In this document: piece by piece, positions 31,952 to 40,037 of the stretch
Position numbering within the stretch: the stretch's first letter is position 1
Layout: each line of letters opens with the position of its first letter
Source: a virus
Length of the DNA stretch: 43,645 bases
Strand: one strand, 5' to 3'
IMG/VR virus record: IMGVR_UViG_3300021507_000036
Location: 1-43,645 of that record
Program-made: the position numbers and the translations under genes
The notes under the pieces: generated by a model
Told to the model about the DNA's origin: nothing
The model's database searches: none
What the model saw: the letters and a program-made list of their open reading frames with translations, nothing else

Positions 31952-32934
31952 ACTGCCTCCCTTTTAGAAAGCGGGATAAAACTAGACGGTACAGGTGGTC
32001 TATCAATCTTGTTTTTACTAAAATCTGAGAATGCTTCTAATGTTCCTTGTGCTTCCATCCCGCTTTCAAATGTAGGGTACAGTAAGTGAAGACAATTAGG
32101 ATGATAAGGAGGAGTGTCAAATAACGGAGGAAACATCTTACTATTTCCACTGATAGAATATACCTTCCCTTCATAGGGCATACAGATAGGGGTTCTTGTA
32201 TTATGTGATGATACCTGTACTAAATCAGTACGGTAATTCTTAGCCTGATTTAGGCTAGCATAGGAATGAGCTTCATGGAACTTTACTCTTCCAACCATTT
32301 CTGCATAATAACTAGGTTTATATTTATATCTACCTGCTTGGATAAACTTATTCCCTTCTATGTCTTCGTACATCTTAGCCCAGAACTTACCACTTAATGC
32401 TCTTGCTGAAGCCCTTAAGTTTCCCACTTCAATATATGTATCTGCTATTGTCTGATTTACAATATTCTCACTTAACAAAGATTGCTGAGTAAGTCGTGTA
32501 AACCTTACAACATTTCCTTTCCCTGCAAGTAAAGCAGTATCAAAAGAAGACACAGCATCAGTATACAGTAACTTCATAGTCTGAGCAGAAGCATTAGAGT
32601 TCAACATTTTATAGATGTCTTTCATTGGTTTATTTACAATAACTGCTGATTTATTTATAGCATGTTGTATCTGTCTAAGACTGATTCTATACCGTGAAGG
32701 TATTTCTTCTTTTGCCCACGAAGAAAATATACTAGATAACTCTGCATATATCTTGTCAATTTCTTTTCTTAGTTTATTCCAATATACTGGACTAGCGTCT
32801 CCTTTGTTGACAGCCTGAACAAGAAGATCTCTTAACTGCTTTTCTTTTTTATTAAGCTTAATGAGTAATGGTTTAACTTTACTAGCATAGTCCTTTTCAA
32901 AAGAACTATATTTACCGCCGTTGTTAAATATCAT
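31948..32934 (-). CDS. minor head protein (phage minor capsid protein 2-like)
   Basis: 328 residues. Helical N-terminal about 200 residues. The C-terminal part KFHEAHSYASLNQAKNYRTD, SSHNTRTPICMPYEGKVYSI, PPYHPNCLHLLYPTFESG matches the minor capsid 2 / Mu F-like head morphogenesis domain, with the invariant C-x-x-Y-x-GK-V-Y and P-Y-H-P-N-C-x-H motifs. The clustered His/Cys suggest metal or disulfide stabilisation. It is normally present in few copies near the portal and may be ejected with DNA. Here it lies after the capsid gene. Confidence 0.8.
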   Translation of the reverse strand: MIFNNGGKYSSFEKDYASKVKPLLIKLNKKEKQLRDLLVQAVNKGDASPVYWNKLRKEIDKIYAELSSIFSSWAKEEIPSRYRISLRQIQHAINKSAVIVNKPMKDIYKMLNSNASAQTMKLLYTDAVSSFDTALLAGKGNVVRFTRLTQQSLLSENIVNQTIADTYIEVGNLRASARALSGKFWAKMYEDIEGNKFIQAGRYKYKPSYYAEMVGRVKFHEAHSYASLNQAKNYRTDLVQVSSHNTRTPICMPYEGKVYSISGNSKMFPPLFDTPPYHPNCLHLLYPTFESGMEAQGTLEAFSDFSKNKIDRPPVPSSFIPLSKREAV

Positions 32935-33361
32935 ACTGTCCTTTTAACTCCACAGTAGTATTTATACTTGCATACTCCCCAAGCATAGTGATAATGTATT
33001 CAGGTACCCCTATAAAAAACGTCCTTAAGTCCTCTCTTCTTTTTCCTAACTGAAAGGAATTAAGGCCGGTTGCTATACCAGCCCTTCTGTCGTCTAACTC
33101 GTTAAAGTGATTTACAAGAAATAACGCCATCTCTACCTGAGCATTTTTAACATTGTCGCCGGAAGCAGATACAGGTAAATCCAAAGAAGGACAGTTAACT
33201 AATTCACGGAAAGCAGTTCCTAACACAGTTTCTTTAGAAAGAGTTCCTGGCTGACCTTTTTCTTGTAAGTCAAACCACTCATCTGTTCCCATTCTGTATG
33301 TCAGATACTCATCCGCTTCTGTTACTGTTACCCATGTATTGCTTCCCACGACTAATGCCAT
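32924..33361 (-). CDS. head-tail connector, DnaT-like annotated family
   Basis: 145 residues. N-terminus VVGSNTWVTVTEADEYLTYR is the V-G-x-N-(S/T)-x-V-T-x-x-E-A-D-x-Y-L motif of a phage family often labelled putative DnaT-like ssDNA-binding protein, in fact a head completion/connector protein (gp6-like helical bundle). Middle helices (AQVEMALFLVNHFNELDDRR) fit that fold. It starts 22 bases after the capsid gene stop and overlaps the minor head gene by 11 bases. Confidence 0.75.
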   Translation of the reverse strand: MALVVGSNTWVTVTEADEYLTYRMGTDEWFDLQEKGQPGTLSKETVLGTAFRELVNCPSLDLPVSASGDNVKNAQVEMALFLVNHFNELDDRRAGIATGLNSFQLGKRREDLRTFFIGVPEYIITMLGEYASINTTVELKGQYDI

Positions 33362-33382
33362 TACGTTACTCCTTATTAACCT

Positions 33383-34417
33383 TTAGGACAGAGCCAATTC
33401 TGCTGTCTGGTCAGTGTCTGCAATAACAGCACCAAAGGCAGACCAATAAGTCCTGAGGTCACTGAGAGTTTCAATGTCTCTTTCAGTAAGACCCAGTTCC
33501 TGTAGATAAGCAGCGTTCTGTACCTTGTTACCAGGAAGAACCATGATTGCTTTGTTCGCAGGAATTGCAGAGTTCCACGAGAAGTAAGGCTGAATGTTGT
33601 AATTAACAGCAGTAGAATACTTTTTACCAGACTGAACCATGTTCGGGAAGGATGTTTTAAGAGCGTTGGTAATTCTGCCCTTCAAACTCGGAGAAGCGTA
33701 AACAACCATAGGTGAGTTCGCTGTGTCTCCGTATCCCTTATCCTTACAAGCTTCCCCGATTGTTTCATACCCCTTATTTAAGGTAGCAATGTCCCTTTCA
33801 AGGATCGTCTCAGAAGAGGTAAGCTGATAAGACACCTGATTATTTGCTGCAGCCGTTGCCAAAAGACCATAGTGAATATCTGCCCAAAGCTCATTCAGTT
33901 TTGCCCGAGTTGTTTCCATCAGGTCAACAAACTGATACAGTTTTCTTCCTTCGATCATCTCCCAAGTAACACCAATTCCCGCTCCGTATTTTTCAATCTT
34001 CGCGGTAACGGTATTTCCAGTAACACCGTAGAACTTAGCTTTTCCACCCTCAGGAATGAGAGAGAAAATAAGTCCACTTGCAACGTCAGCAATTTCCCAG
34101 GACAGCTGTCCTTTCCGAAGCTTTATCCCTTTGTATGCCGACTGCCAGTATGTGTCAAAAACAGGAAGGTTACCAGAAACAGTAAACACATCCTTAGTCA
34201 ACTGAGGAAGATCAGACGACCCAGAGAAAGCCTGTATAATTTTACTTCCTTCTTTTACTCCGACTCCCTGCATAAAAGCCTGAATAGACTTTTTAAGAAC
34301 GATCCCCTGCTGGTGATAATTCAGCTTAACGTTTTTGTCAAACTGATAGTCCTCTTTATCATGCTCCCGCATGTGAGTGACAAGATCAAATACTCTTTCC
34401 AGATTTATCTCTTTCAT
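33383..34417 (-). CDS. major capsid protein
   Basis: 344 residues, ATG 34417; an in-frame TTG one codon earlier is possible. HK97-fold indicators: an N-terminal helix, VFTVSGNLPVFDTYWQSAYK, IEKYGAGIGVTWEMIEGRKL, RAKLNELWADIHYGLLATAA (spine helix), VVYASPSLKGRITNALKTSF (P-domain) and ending with TYWSAFGAVIADTDQTAELA. The group is like Mu gpT or family 'major capsid E' in outline. Follows the decoration protein by 12 bases and GGGGG is the ribosome site. It forms the shell processed by the upstream protease and scaffold. Confidence 0.88.
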   Translation of the reverse strand: MKEINLERVFDLVTHMREHDKEDYQFDKNVKLNYHQQGIVLKKSIQAFMQGVGVKEGSKIIQAFSGSSDLPQLTKDVFTVSGNLPVFDTYWQSAYKGIKLRKGQLSWEIADVASGLIFSLIPEGGKAKFYGVTGNTVTAKIEKYGAGIGVTWEMIEGRKLYQFVDLMETTRAKLNELWADIHYGLLATAAANNQVSYQLTSSETILERDIATLNKGYETIGEACKDKGYGDTANSPMVVYASPSLKGRITNALKTSFPNMVQSGKKYSTAVNYNIQPYFSWNSAIPANKAIMVLPGNKVQNAAYLQELGLTERDIETLSDLRTYWSAFGAVIADTDQTAELALS

Positions 34418-34429
34418 CAAGAAACCCCC

Positions 34430-34807
34430 TTACGCTTTCAGCTGAGAAGCAAAACCGTCAAACGATATTACCCCTTCAGTATCCGCACTTGCTGCGGCTT
34501 CTTTGACATACCCAATAAGGATATCTGAACCAACTACATTGGAAGCGTAACTTGACGCATCCACCCACGCTACTGCTTCACCCGGTGCCCAGGTTTCTCC
34601 TGTATGTTTAACAACACGGACAGTTTCTGCCTTTGTTATTAAAGTTGTTTCCTCCCCAGCCGACACCTGGTCTGAAGAGAAGTCCACGAGGTGGAAGCCG
34701 TTAACTTCGTTGTAGGTTTCAAACTCTCCAGCAGATTTTGCTGCTGCAGGTGCTACCTGAATTGCCTCGTAGTTCTTGGAAAAAAGTTCAAACTCTTTTG
34801 CCATCAT
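34430..34807 (-). CDS. head decoration/stabilising protein (DUF2190-like)
   Basis: 125 residues, two adjacent ATGs (34807 and 34804), the first overlapping the protease TGA. KSAGEFETYNEVNGFHLVDF, VVKHTGETWAPGEAVAWVDA, GYVKEAAASADTEGVISFDG fit a small beta-barrel: the W/G/T-rich pattern of DUF2190 or lambda gpD-like caps found just before the major capsid gene. It should sit on the capsid threefold sites. Confidence 0.7.
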   Translation of the reverse strand: MMAKEFELFSKNYEAIQVAPAAAKSAGEFETYNEVNGFHLVDFSSDQVSAGEETTLITKAETVRVVKHTGETWAPGEAVAWVDASSYASNVVGSDILIGYVKEAAASADTEGVISFDGFASQLKA

Positions 34808-35310
34808 TCTACTCCTATTAGTTTCAACGCATCATTTTCTGGGGAAGACTCTCCGGCTCCTAAATCATCAGAAGTACTTTCTTCTGTCGTTTTAGTCCCA
34901 GACTGCGAACCATCGGCAACGCCAAACAGTTTAGCAGTTTCTGCGAAGTCTTTTCTACCATCTTCAATATACTTTTTAATTGTTTCATCCGATATCTCTT
35001 CAAAAGAAGACGGATCAAACTTATTTGAGATAAAGGTCTTCTGTTTGTCTGTAAGATCTTTCGGCATCAGTTCCTTTAACTTTTCTTTTGCCAACGCTAC
35101 ACTTGTTTCTTTCTGCAGGGTTGACACCTTCTCCTTTGTTTCATCCAGTTCTTTCTTGAGTTTTTCATTCTCAAGTTTCATAGCTGTATTAGAGTCAAAC
35201 AGCTTACTGAACACTCTGTCGTTCTTCAAGTTATCTTCGTCAAATAACTGATGAGGCCAGACATTATGTTCCTTTACAAACGTCATTACATCTTGAAATG
35301 TTACTTCCAT
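34804..35310 (-). CDS. scaffold protein from internal start within protease gene
   Basis: 168 residues, same frame as the protease gene. ATG 35310 is preceded by GGAGAAGGAG with AAGGAG 9 bases away, one of the best ribosome binding sites in the window and with no reason to be there otherwise. The product starts exactly at the scaffold boundary (MEVTFQDVMTFVKEHNVWP). This mirrors lambda C/Nu3, in which free scaffold is made in excess from an internal start. Confidence 0.75.
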   Translation of the reverse strand: MEVTFQDVMTFVKEHNVWPHQLFDEDNLKNDRVFSKLFDSNTAMKLENEKLKKELDETKEKVSTLQKETSVALAKEKLKELMPKDLTDKQKTFISNKFDPSSFEEISDETIKKYIEDGRKDFAETAKLFGVADGSQSGTKTTEESTSDDLGAGESSPENDALKLIGVE

Positions 35311-35880
35311 TTTCTTTTTCTCCTTCTCCAGGGTTTTATTTTCGTCAGTGTCAAAGCACTGTACTGAACTAAGTCTTAATGCACCAGGAAAAGCTGGATT
35401 GTCTCTTTCACTGTTTCCCAAAGCAATTCCAGTTACATCGTCTACATCTCCTACCACGTTGTCATCATCAACGTTTATTTCTGCTTCCATTGACACTGCA
35501 TCCATCTCTTTTACAGCATCAGCGTTAGGGAAGTATCCAATAATTACATTAGATAGTTTTCCCCCAATCTCTTTCAGAAAAGAAGTAAGTACGGTTCCCA
35601 CTTCCCTTCTTCCATCATGGTCGTTAGTGGTCCCGTGTCCTACAAAGAACTTAGTTCCTTTCTTTATCTTTTCCGTCAGTCTCCGGATTACTGCCTTTGT
35701 CCAATGTAGTGTCTGTGTTCCTTCTCCTATCACCCTTGGTCTGCTTTTTCCTTCGTGGGCTACTGTGTAGGCTTGAAGAACTCCCTTCCCTTTCATCGAC
35801 TCCAACTGTTCCTTTGTAAGTTTGCTCTTTATTTCTTCTGGAGTCATTGTCAATTCCAGTGCTTGAATTAGAACTTCCAT
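34804..35880 (-). CDS. prohead maturation protease fused to scaffold
   Basis: 358 residues, ATG 35880 behind AAAGGATTG. Residues 1-185: LQAYTVAHEGKSRPRVIGEG, TKFFVGHGTTNDHDGRREVG (catalytic His region), AVSMEAEIN (nucleophile Ser region) and ALGNSERDNPAFPGALRL, the herpesvirus-type serine protease seen in phage prohead proteases. Residues 191-358 form a long scaffold (MEVTFQDVMTFVKEHN; NTAMKLENEKLKKELDETKE) with a charged coiled coil and acidic tail. An internal start (35310) would give scaffold alone. The first 230 bases overlap another frame (gene 35651-36127). Confidence 0.85.
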   Translation of the reverse strand: MEVLIQALELTMTPEEIKSKLTKEQLESMKGKGVLQAYTVAHEGKSRPRVIGEGTQTLHWTKAVIRRLTEKIKKGTKFFVGHGTTNDHDGRREVGTVLTSFLKEIGGKLSNVIIGYFPNADAVKEMDAVSMEAEINVDDDNVVGDVDDVTGIALGNSERDNPAFPGALRLSSVQCFDTDENKTLEKEKKKMEVTFQDVMTFVKEHNVWPHQLFDEDNLKNDRVFSKLFDSNTAMKLENEKLKKELDETKEKVSTLQKETSVALAKEKLKELMPKDLTDKQKTFISNKFDPSSFEEISDETIKKYIEDGRKDFAETAKLFGVADGSQSGTKTTEESTSDDLGAGESSPENDALKLIGVE

Positions 35881-36127
35881 TATTCAATCCTTTTAAAAAT
35901 AAATCTTCCAGGTACTTAGTAATTCTTCTTACTGTTTCCTGGTAGTCTTCCCGTTTACACATAATAGAAATAACCCCATCTTTAGCAAAGGGAGGACTAT
36001 CCTGTTTTACAAGATCCAGTTTAAGTACGCGGATAAGAACCCTGTCGTTAGGATACTTAATAGATGACATGGGTATTCTTTTCCCATCAGGAGTACTAAC
36101 TTTCAAAAGCCTTGTGTTTACTGACAT
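35651..36127 (-). CDS. hypothetical head-operon protein with overprinted tail
   Basis: 158 residues, ATG 36127 behind AAGGAGGACTATGAT. Residues 1-83 look like a normal small domain (RLLKVSTPDGKRIPMSSIKY; FAKDGVISIMCKREDYQETV; RITKYLEDLFLKGLNN). From residue 84 the reading frame lies inside the protease gene and becomes Ser/Arg/Lys/Asp-rich and structureless (SSNSSTGIDND; SSSSLHSSPRRKKQTKGDRR), typical of a read-through of another gene's alternative frame. Either a true overlap or a lost stop. Function unknown. Confidence 0.6.
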   Translation of the reverse strand: MSVNTRLLKVSTPDGKRIPMSSIKYPNDRVLIRVLKLDLVKQDSPPFAKDGVISIMCKREDYQETVRRITKYLEDLFLKGLNNGSSNSSTGIDNDSRRNKEQTYKGTVGVDEREGSSSSLHSSPRRKKQTKGDRRRNTDTTLDKGSNPETDGKDKERN

Positions 36128-36147
36128 ATCATAGTCCTCCTTTTTAA

Positions 36148-36309
36148 CTACTCAGGTTTCTTTTCTTTTGCGGTTTTCTCGGGCTGTTTCTTTTTCATGG
36201 ACTTCCGGACCTCATCATGTAAAGAACCATTTTTTGTTCTGAGAACATCCATAACAGTTACAACCTTCTTTTTTTCAACGAGTTTTATGGGTTTTCTTTC
36301 ATCTGCCAT
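36148..36309 (-). CDS. small basic head-operon protein, 53 aa
   Basis: Reads MADERKPIKLVEKKKVVTVM, then DVLRTKNGSLHDEVRKS and a Lys-rich end (KKKQPEKTAKEKKPE). ATG 36309 overlaps the portal TAA (TAATG) and follows AAGGAGAAGAG. No family recognised. It could be a capsid-lumen or portal-associated peptide, judged by place only. Confidence 0.65.
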   Translation of the reverse strand: MADERKPIKLVEKKKVVTVMDVLRTKNGSLHDEVRKSMKKKQPEKTAKEKKPE

Positions 36310-37625
36310 TACTCTTCTCCTTGCTTTTTATTTTCAGATGGAACACCAAACTTTATCAACTGTTTAAGTGATTCCTCCTGTTCTATTTTTACTGTTCTTT
36401 CAGTGTCCAATGGATTTATCCCAGGAAGTGCATTTCTATAATCATCCATTGAAATAGCCCCATCCCCATGAGCTAAGCTTAACGCCTGAACACGTGTATA
36501 GAAATTAGAAAAGTCTATCAGAGGAAGCTTTACTTCAAAATCCCTATTTAAAGTAATTTCTGTTCCACCTTCGTTTATATAAACTTCCTGTGCCTTAAGA
36601 ATTATATCGTATAAAGCCTCTTCCCAGATTGTTCTTTCATTCAGGGTAGCGTTCTTAATTACTTCATAAAGAGATTCTGCAGTCGACCTGTTACTCATAA
36701 GATCAACATAACCCATCCAATGTACAGGAACACCTGTTACAGAAGAAATAGTTTTAACTACAGAAGTAAGTTCACTTTCAATGTTCTTATAAACAGTTGT
36801 TGTCGGTGACTCATAACGGAACTTAGCTTTTCCAATAAAAGTAGTCCCTATTTTCCACTTCACATTAGACAACCAGGTTTTAAGGTTCTTTGCTTCACTT
36901 GCTGTATCTGTTTCAAACACGGGAGTTACTCGGGCGAAGATATGATTATTTCTTCTTATGTCTTTTATTGCTCTGTCGTAATTGTCTATGTCTGTAAGAA
37001 CAACGCCTGTCTTAGTTGACGGTTTACTTTTAGAACGATCATCACCACCTGTTCTTATATACACGTAGTTCTTTAAGTTTAATGACACCCACCCAACAGA
37101 ACCTGTTTTCTTTACCTGAACATCTACTAGTTTATTTGTTTCCTTATCGTAAACTGCCCTGTACGGTTCTACATAGTCATAAGGCTTCCGGTATATGTTT
37201 ACAGTATCTTCTTCTGGTTCAAGTAATGCAATTCCCTGACCAGACATCTCTGCACCTTTTACAAACTTAATAAGTGATGAACCGTTAAGTTTATTATGTT
37301 TAATTAAGTTGTTTATCCACTTAGCTGTTCTTTCATCTTTACAACTAACTGATATTCCTTCTCCTGCAATAAACGCTGTTCTAAAGTCAATGATAGTTCT
37401 GACCATAGAATTACCGAAGGATTCTTCTCCATTGTATTTTTTATATGTATTCTCTACCTGTGACTCATATACAGTATAAGAATTAACTATACCGGGAACA
37501 GATGTAGACGCATTACTTGAATAGAATAAAGACTCTATGTCATGTCTTGTTGTAGAACCTTCAGTCGATCCCTGAATAGAGATTTTTCTAATAGCTTTTT
37601 CAATGCTCTTGTCAAATATTCCCAT
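36309..37625 (-). CDS. portal protein
   Basis: 438 residues. Begins MGIFDKSIEKAIRKISIQGS. Portal-type features: NSMVRTIIDFRTAFIAGEGI (helix before the clip), a beta-rich middle (TVNIYRKPYDYVEPYRAVYD), VKTISSVTGVPVHWMGYVDL MSNRST-type loop, and a C-terminal SMDDYRNALPGINPLDTERT, common in SPP1/HK97-type portals. Sits right after the large terminase and before protease genes. It makes the dodecameric DNA channel. Confidence 0.85.
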   Translation of the reverse strand: MGIFDKSIEKAIRKISIQGSTEGSTTRHDIESLFYSSNASTSVPGIVNSYTVYESQVENTYKKYNGEESFGNSMVRTIIDFRTAFIAGEGISVSCKDERTAKWINNLIKHNKLNGSSLIKFVKGAEMSGQGIALLEPEEDTVNIYRKPYDYVEPYRAVYDKETNKLVDVQVKKTGSVGWVSLNLKNYVYIRTGGDDRSKSKPSTKTGVVLTDIDNYDRAIKDIRRNNHIFARVTPVFETDTASEAKNLKTWLSNVKWKIGTTFIGKAKFRYESPTTTVYKNIESELTSVVKTISSVTGVPVHWMGYVDLMSNRSTAESLYEVIKNATLNERTIWEEALYDIILKAQEVYINEGGTEITLNRDFEVKLPLIDFSNFYTRVQALSLAHGDGAISMDDYRNALPGINPLDTERTVKIEQEESLKQLIKFGVPSENKKQGEE

Positions 37626-37633
37626 GACATCCT

Positions 37634-38935
37634 CTAAAATATATTATATTCAACAGTCTCTCCCGTTCCACCTGCTTCTTCAATATCGTAATAACAAAGA
37701 ACAAAGGCGTCTGCTCTGTCAGGTGATTTATGGATACCGTGATTATGTTCTGAAAACTCATCTTTAGATTCTATCTTCATAACCTCATAACCACGTCTTC
37801 CTCTTATGTATTTATATTTTCTCTGGATTAGTTGTCCTCTGAGTTCATCGTCTTTAGGCATATCAATATACTGAAGGTTGTCTCTTAACTGAAAATACAT
37901 TTCTGTAACAGTATCTTCGTAGTGTTCTCTGTCAGTCGGTGTTCCACCAAAGTTTATTCTGTTTACTATATAACCATCGTCTTCCATTAAGTCAGCTATT
38001 GCAGCACCAATGTATCCGTTATCTATATTAAGTATTACAGAACGATCCTGCATAAATCCTTTAAGTGCATACAGGATTCCTTTAGTATCCATTTTATTAT
38101 TGATATACTTATCAACAGTTTTCATTCCGATTCTTTTATAGAAAACAATTTCATCTCCGCCCTGATGAGCTATATCCGCACCAACAACAATGGTTCCTTC
38201 CAGTTTATCAATGTGATTATCAATAGCCACGTCTACAAGTGAAGAAGGACACACAAACATATCTCCTGCATTTCTTAACTCACCTTCCCAGATATGTCTT
38301 GCTTCTTCTTCATTCCTTGCATAGTCTGCATTTTTCTCGTCCATCAGTGTTTGATTGAAGAACGGGTTATCTTTCCACGACAACCACAATACTTCAGCGT
38401 TCGGATCGTCGTATAAAACATAGTCTACATAGATCGGATCTGTATCGTATCTAGGATTGAAGTCCCACCATATTTGAGAACCTTCTTTCCTGATTGTAGG
38501 ACGTAGAACATTTATCGTCTTTCTTGATATACTCTGGGCTTCAGCAACCCAGCATCTGTCTGCACCTTCAAGTGACTTAACGTTGTCAGCATTATATTCC
38601 TGCATACCAAAGAAAACAAACTTAGTTCCGTTTATACCAATTATCTCTGTGTCAGTTGATCGGTAAAACCACTGCCAGTTATACATTTTAATAGTGTCAT
38701 CTAACAGTTTTTTAACGGAGTACTTTATTGTTTTCTGTACCTCCCTTATACAAGGAATAAATAATTCTTCATTCATTCCTTCAAGTAACAACACTCTTAC
38801 AATAGACCAAGAAGCCCCTTTTGCTCTTCCACCTGCAATGATCTTGTGTCTTTTCTTTGACGGAACCAGGACATCTTTTACCTTTTGAATGATAACAACA
38901 TCTTGTTCTGCTTTCCTGGTCAAAGTGTTGGTCAA
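37634..38935 (-). CDS. terL: terminase large subunit
   Basis: 433 residues, start TTG 38935 overlapping the small-subunit stop (no ATG upstream of the Walker motif). ATPase: IIAGGRAKGASWS (32-44), a variant Walker A lacking the usual GK(S/T) Lys and keeping Lys39; DRCWVAEAQSIS (Walker B with Glu132); WWDFNPRYDTDP coupling motif. Nuclease: VVGADIAHQGGDEIVFYKR (first Asp), LNIDNGYIGAAIADLM and HKSPDRADAFVLCYYD (final Asp). It packages DNA into proheads and cuts concatemers. The family looks like the PBSX/Terminase_6 type. Confidence 0.93.
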   Translation of the reverse strand: MTNTLTRKAEQDVVIIQKVKDVLVPSKKRHKIIAGGRAKGASWSIVRVLLLEGMNEELFIPCIREVQKTIKYSVKKLLDDTIKMYNWQWFYRSTDTEIIGINGTKFVFFGMQEYNADNVKSLEGADRCWVAEAQSISRKTINVLRPTIRKEGSQIWWDFNPRYDTDPIYVDYVLYDDPNAEVLWLSWKDNPFFNQTLMDEKNADYARNEEEARHIWEGELRNAGDMFVCPSSLVDVAIDNHIDKLEGTIVVGADIAHQGGDEIVFYKRIGMKTVDKYINNKMDTKGILYALKGFMQDRSVILNIDNGYIGAAIADLMEDDGYIVNRINFGGTPTDREHYEDTVTEMYFQLRDNLQYIDMPKDDELRGQLIQRKYKYIRGRRGYEVMKIESKDEFSEHNHGIHKSPDRADAFVLCYYDIEEAGGTGETVEYNIF

Positions 38936-39291
38936 TCCTTATCCCCTTTCACTTCATCTGAACCCACCAGATTTATTTTAACAGGTCTGTTCCCTGACTG
39001 TAAATCCAGAACAGACGACGGTCTCCATCGACTATTTATTCTTTCCAGTTTCCACTGAATAGCTGAAGCGTTTCCTTTTGAAGCCGCTATCTCCATTGCG
39101 TCATTCAGTTTCTGAAGAAGTTCAATTTCTTCCATTCTTTGATTGAACCTTATATCTGCCTGAAACTCAGGGTCTTCCTCTGCTTTAGCTATTTCGTCTT
39201 CGGTAAAATCTGTATGAAGCATTGCTTCATAAGGACTAATACCTAATCTGATAAACTGCATTGCGTAGTCTTTTTTATCCTGAAAGTTCAT
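38932..39291 (-). CDS. terminase small subunit-like protein
   Basis: 119 residues. N-terminal YAMQFIRLGISPYEAMLHTD, FTEDEIAKAEEDPEFQADIR is a helix-turn-helix with a following helix, and AMEIAASKGNASAIQWKLER is the conserved SKGN-x-x-A-x-x-W-x-L-(E/K)-(R/K) motif typical of small terminases and their relatives. First gene behind the late promoter and overlaps the large subunit by 4 bases. It should recognise the packaging site. Confidence 0.8.
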   Translation of the reverse strand: MNFQDKKDYAMQFIRLGISPYEAMLHTDFTEDEIAKAEEDPEFQADIRFNQRMEEIELLQKLNDAMEIAASKGNASAIQWKLERINSRWRPSSVLDLQSGNRPVKINLVGSDEVKGDKD

Positions 39292-39327
39292 TTCGGTATC
39301 ATCCTTTTCTTACTATTCATTACATAT

Positions 39328-39355
39328 ATTATATCACGTTAAAATATATTGTCAA
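39328..39355 (-). promoter_or_regulatory. late leftward promoter, near consensus
   Basis: On the minus strand TTGACA (39355-39350), 16 bases, TATAAT (39333-39328), i.e. both hexamers are perfect. It lies 37 bases before the start of the small terminase gene and is the only strong promoter ahead of the 25-kb late operon. A perfect promoter on late genes suggests that timing depends on a repressor or other factor, or that expression starts early. Confidence 0.85.
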
Positions 39356-39415
39356 TCAATCTAAAAAAGGTATCGAAAAATCTTTTTAGCACATGTTGTC
39401 TTTTTCATGCACCTA

Positions 39416-39442
39416 CTAAAAAGCCCCTGTAAATACAGGGGC
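39416..39442 (-). terminator. intrinsic terminator of the leftward small transcript
   Basis: GCCCCTGT (39423-39430), loop of 4 and ACAGGGGC (39435-39442). On the minus strand the stem is followed by TTTTTAG (39422-39416). It lies just past the stop of the 153-residue gene at 39449, so it ends that single-gene transcript and isolates it from the late operon. Confidence 0.9.
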
Positions 39443-39448
39443 CTGAAA

Positions 39449-39910
39449 TTAAAGTTCGTCGGTTGTAGGAACATATCCTTCCCAATTCTCGGGCGGGTTT
39501 TCCCCGTCACCAACATGCACATATTCCTCAGCTTCTTTGTCGAACATGATCCATACACGATCCTCGGGTTCAGCCTTTTTGATCCAGTTACGGATATGTC
39601 CAGCCATTTCTCGCTGGGCAACTTTAAACCTCATGAAAAGATCAACGTCAGAAACATGTCCTTCCTTGATGATCAATTCTTTGATCAAAGCTGCATTTGA
39701 AGGTTTCTTTTCCCCACGAGAAGAACCAGCCTTGGTAATTAAAGTTACAGCTTCAAGAACATCTTCGGGAACATCCATCTGTTCCTTCAGTTCAACAAAA
39801 AACTCTTTTACAAGTTTCTTCGCTGCGTTTCTTTTTTCTTTTGCTTCTTTTCTTGCAGCCTTTTTTTCTTCTTCGATTGTGATTGTTCTTTCTGTTTCTG
39901 CTTTAGCCAT
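39449..39910 (-). CDS. basic coiled-coil/winged-helix-like protein, leftward monocistronic
   Basis: 153 residues, ATG 39910 behind AAGGAGTCATACA. Residues 1-50 are a charged helix (EEEKKAARKEAKEKRNAAKK); residues 68-130 (NAALIKELIIKEGHVSDVDL; FMRFKVAQREMAGHIRNWIK; DRVWIMFDKEAEEYVHVG) look like a winged helix with a wing; the last 20 are acidic. It has its own promoter, nearly identical to that of the winged-helix gene at 124, and its own terminator. A regulator or DNA-associated protein made early is the best guess. Confidence 0.75.
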   Translation of the reverse strand: MAKAETERTITIEEEKKAARKEAKEKRNAAKKLVKEFFVELKEQMDVPEDVLEAVTLITKAGSSRGEKKPSNAALIKELIIKEGHVSDVDLFMRFKVAQREMAGHIRNWIKKAEPEDRVWIMFDKEAEEYVHVGDGENPPENWEGYVPTTDEL

Positions 39911-40037
39911 TGTATGACTCCTTGAAATAATTTTTAACAACGTCATACGACATTGTTTTGATGAACCCCTTCTCTAATTTGTCAAAGAACATAATTCAAA
40001 GGTTGATAAAAAATGTTTATCAACGTTTCATACATAT

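Noticed and set aside
34691-35251. Plus-strand open frame opposite the protease/scaffold gene
   Set aside because: Ser/Phe-rich antisense shadow of a coiled-coil gene, without a ribosome site.
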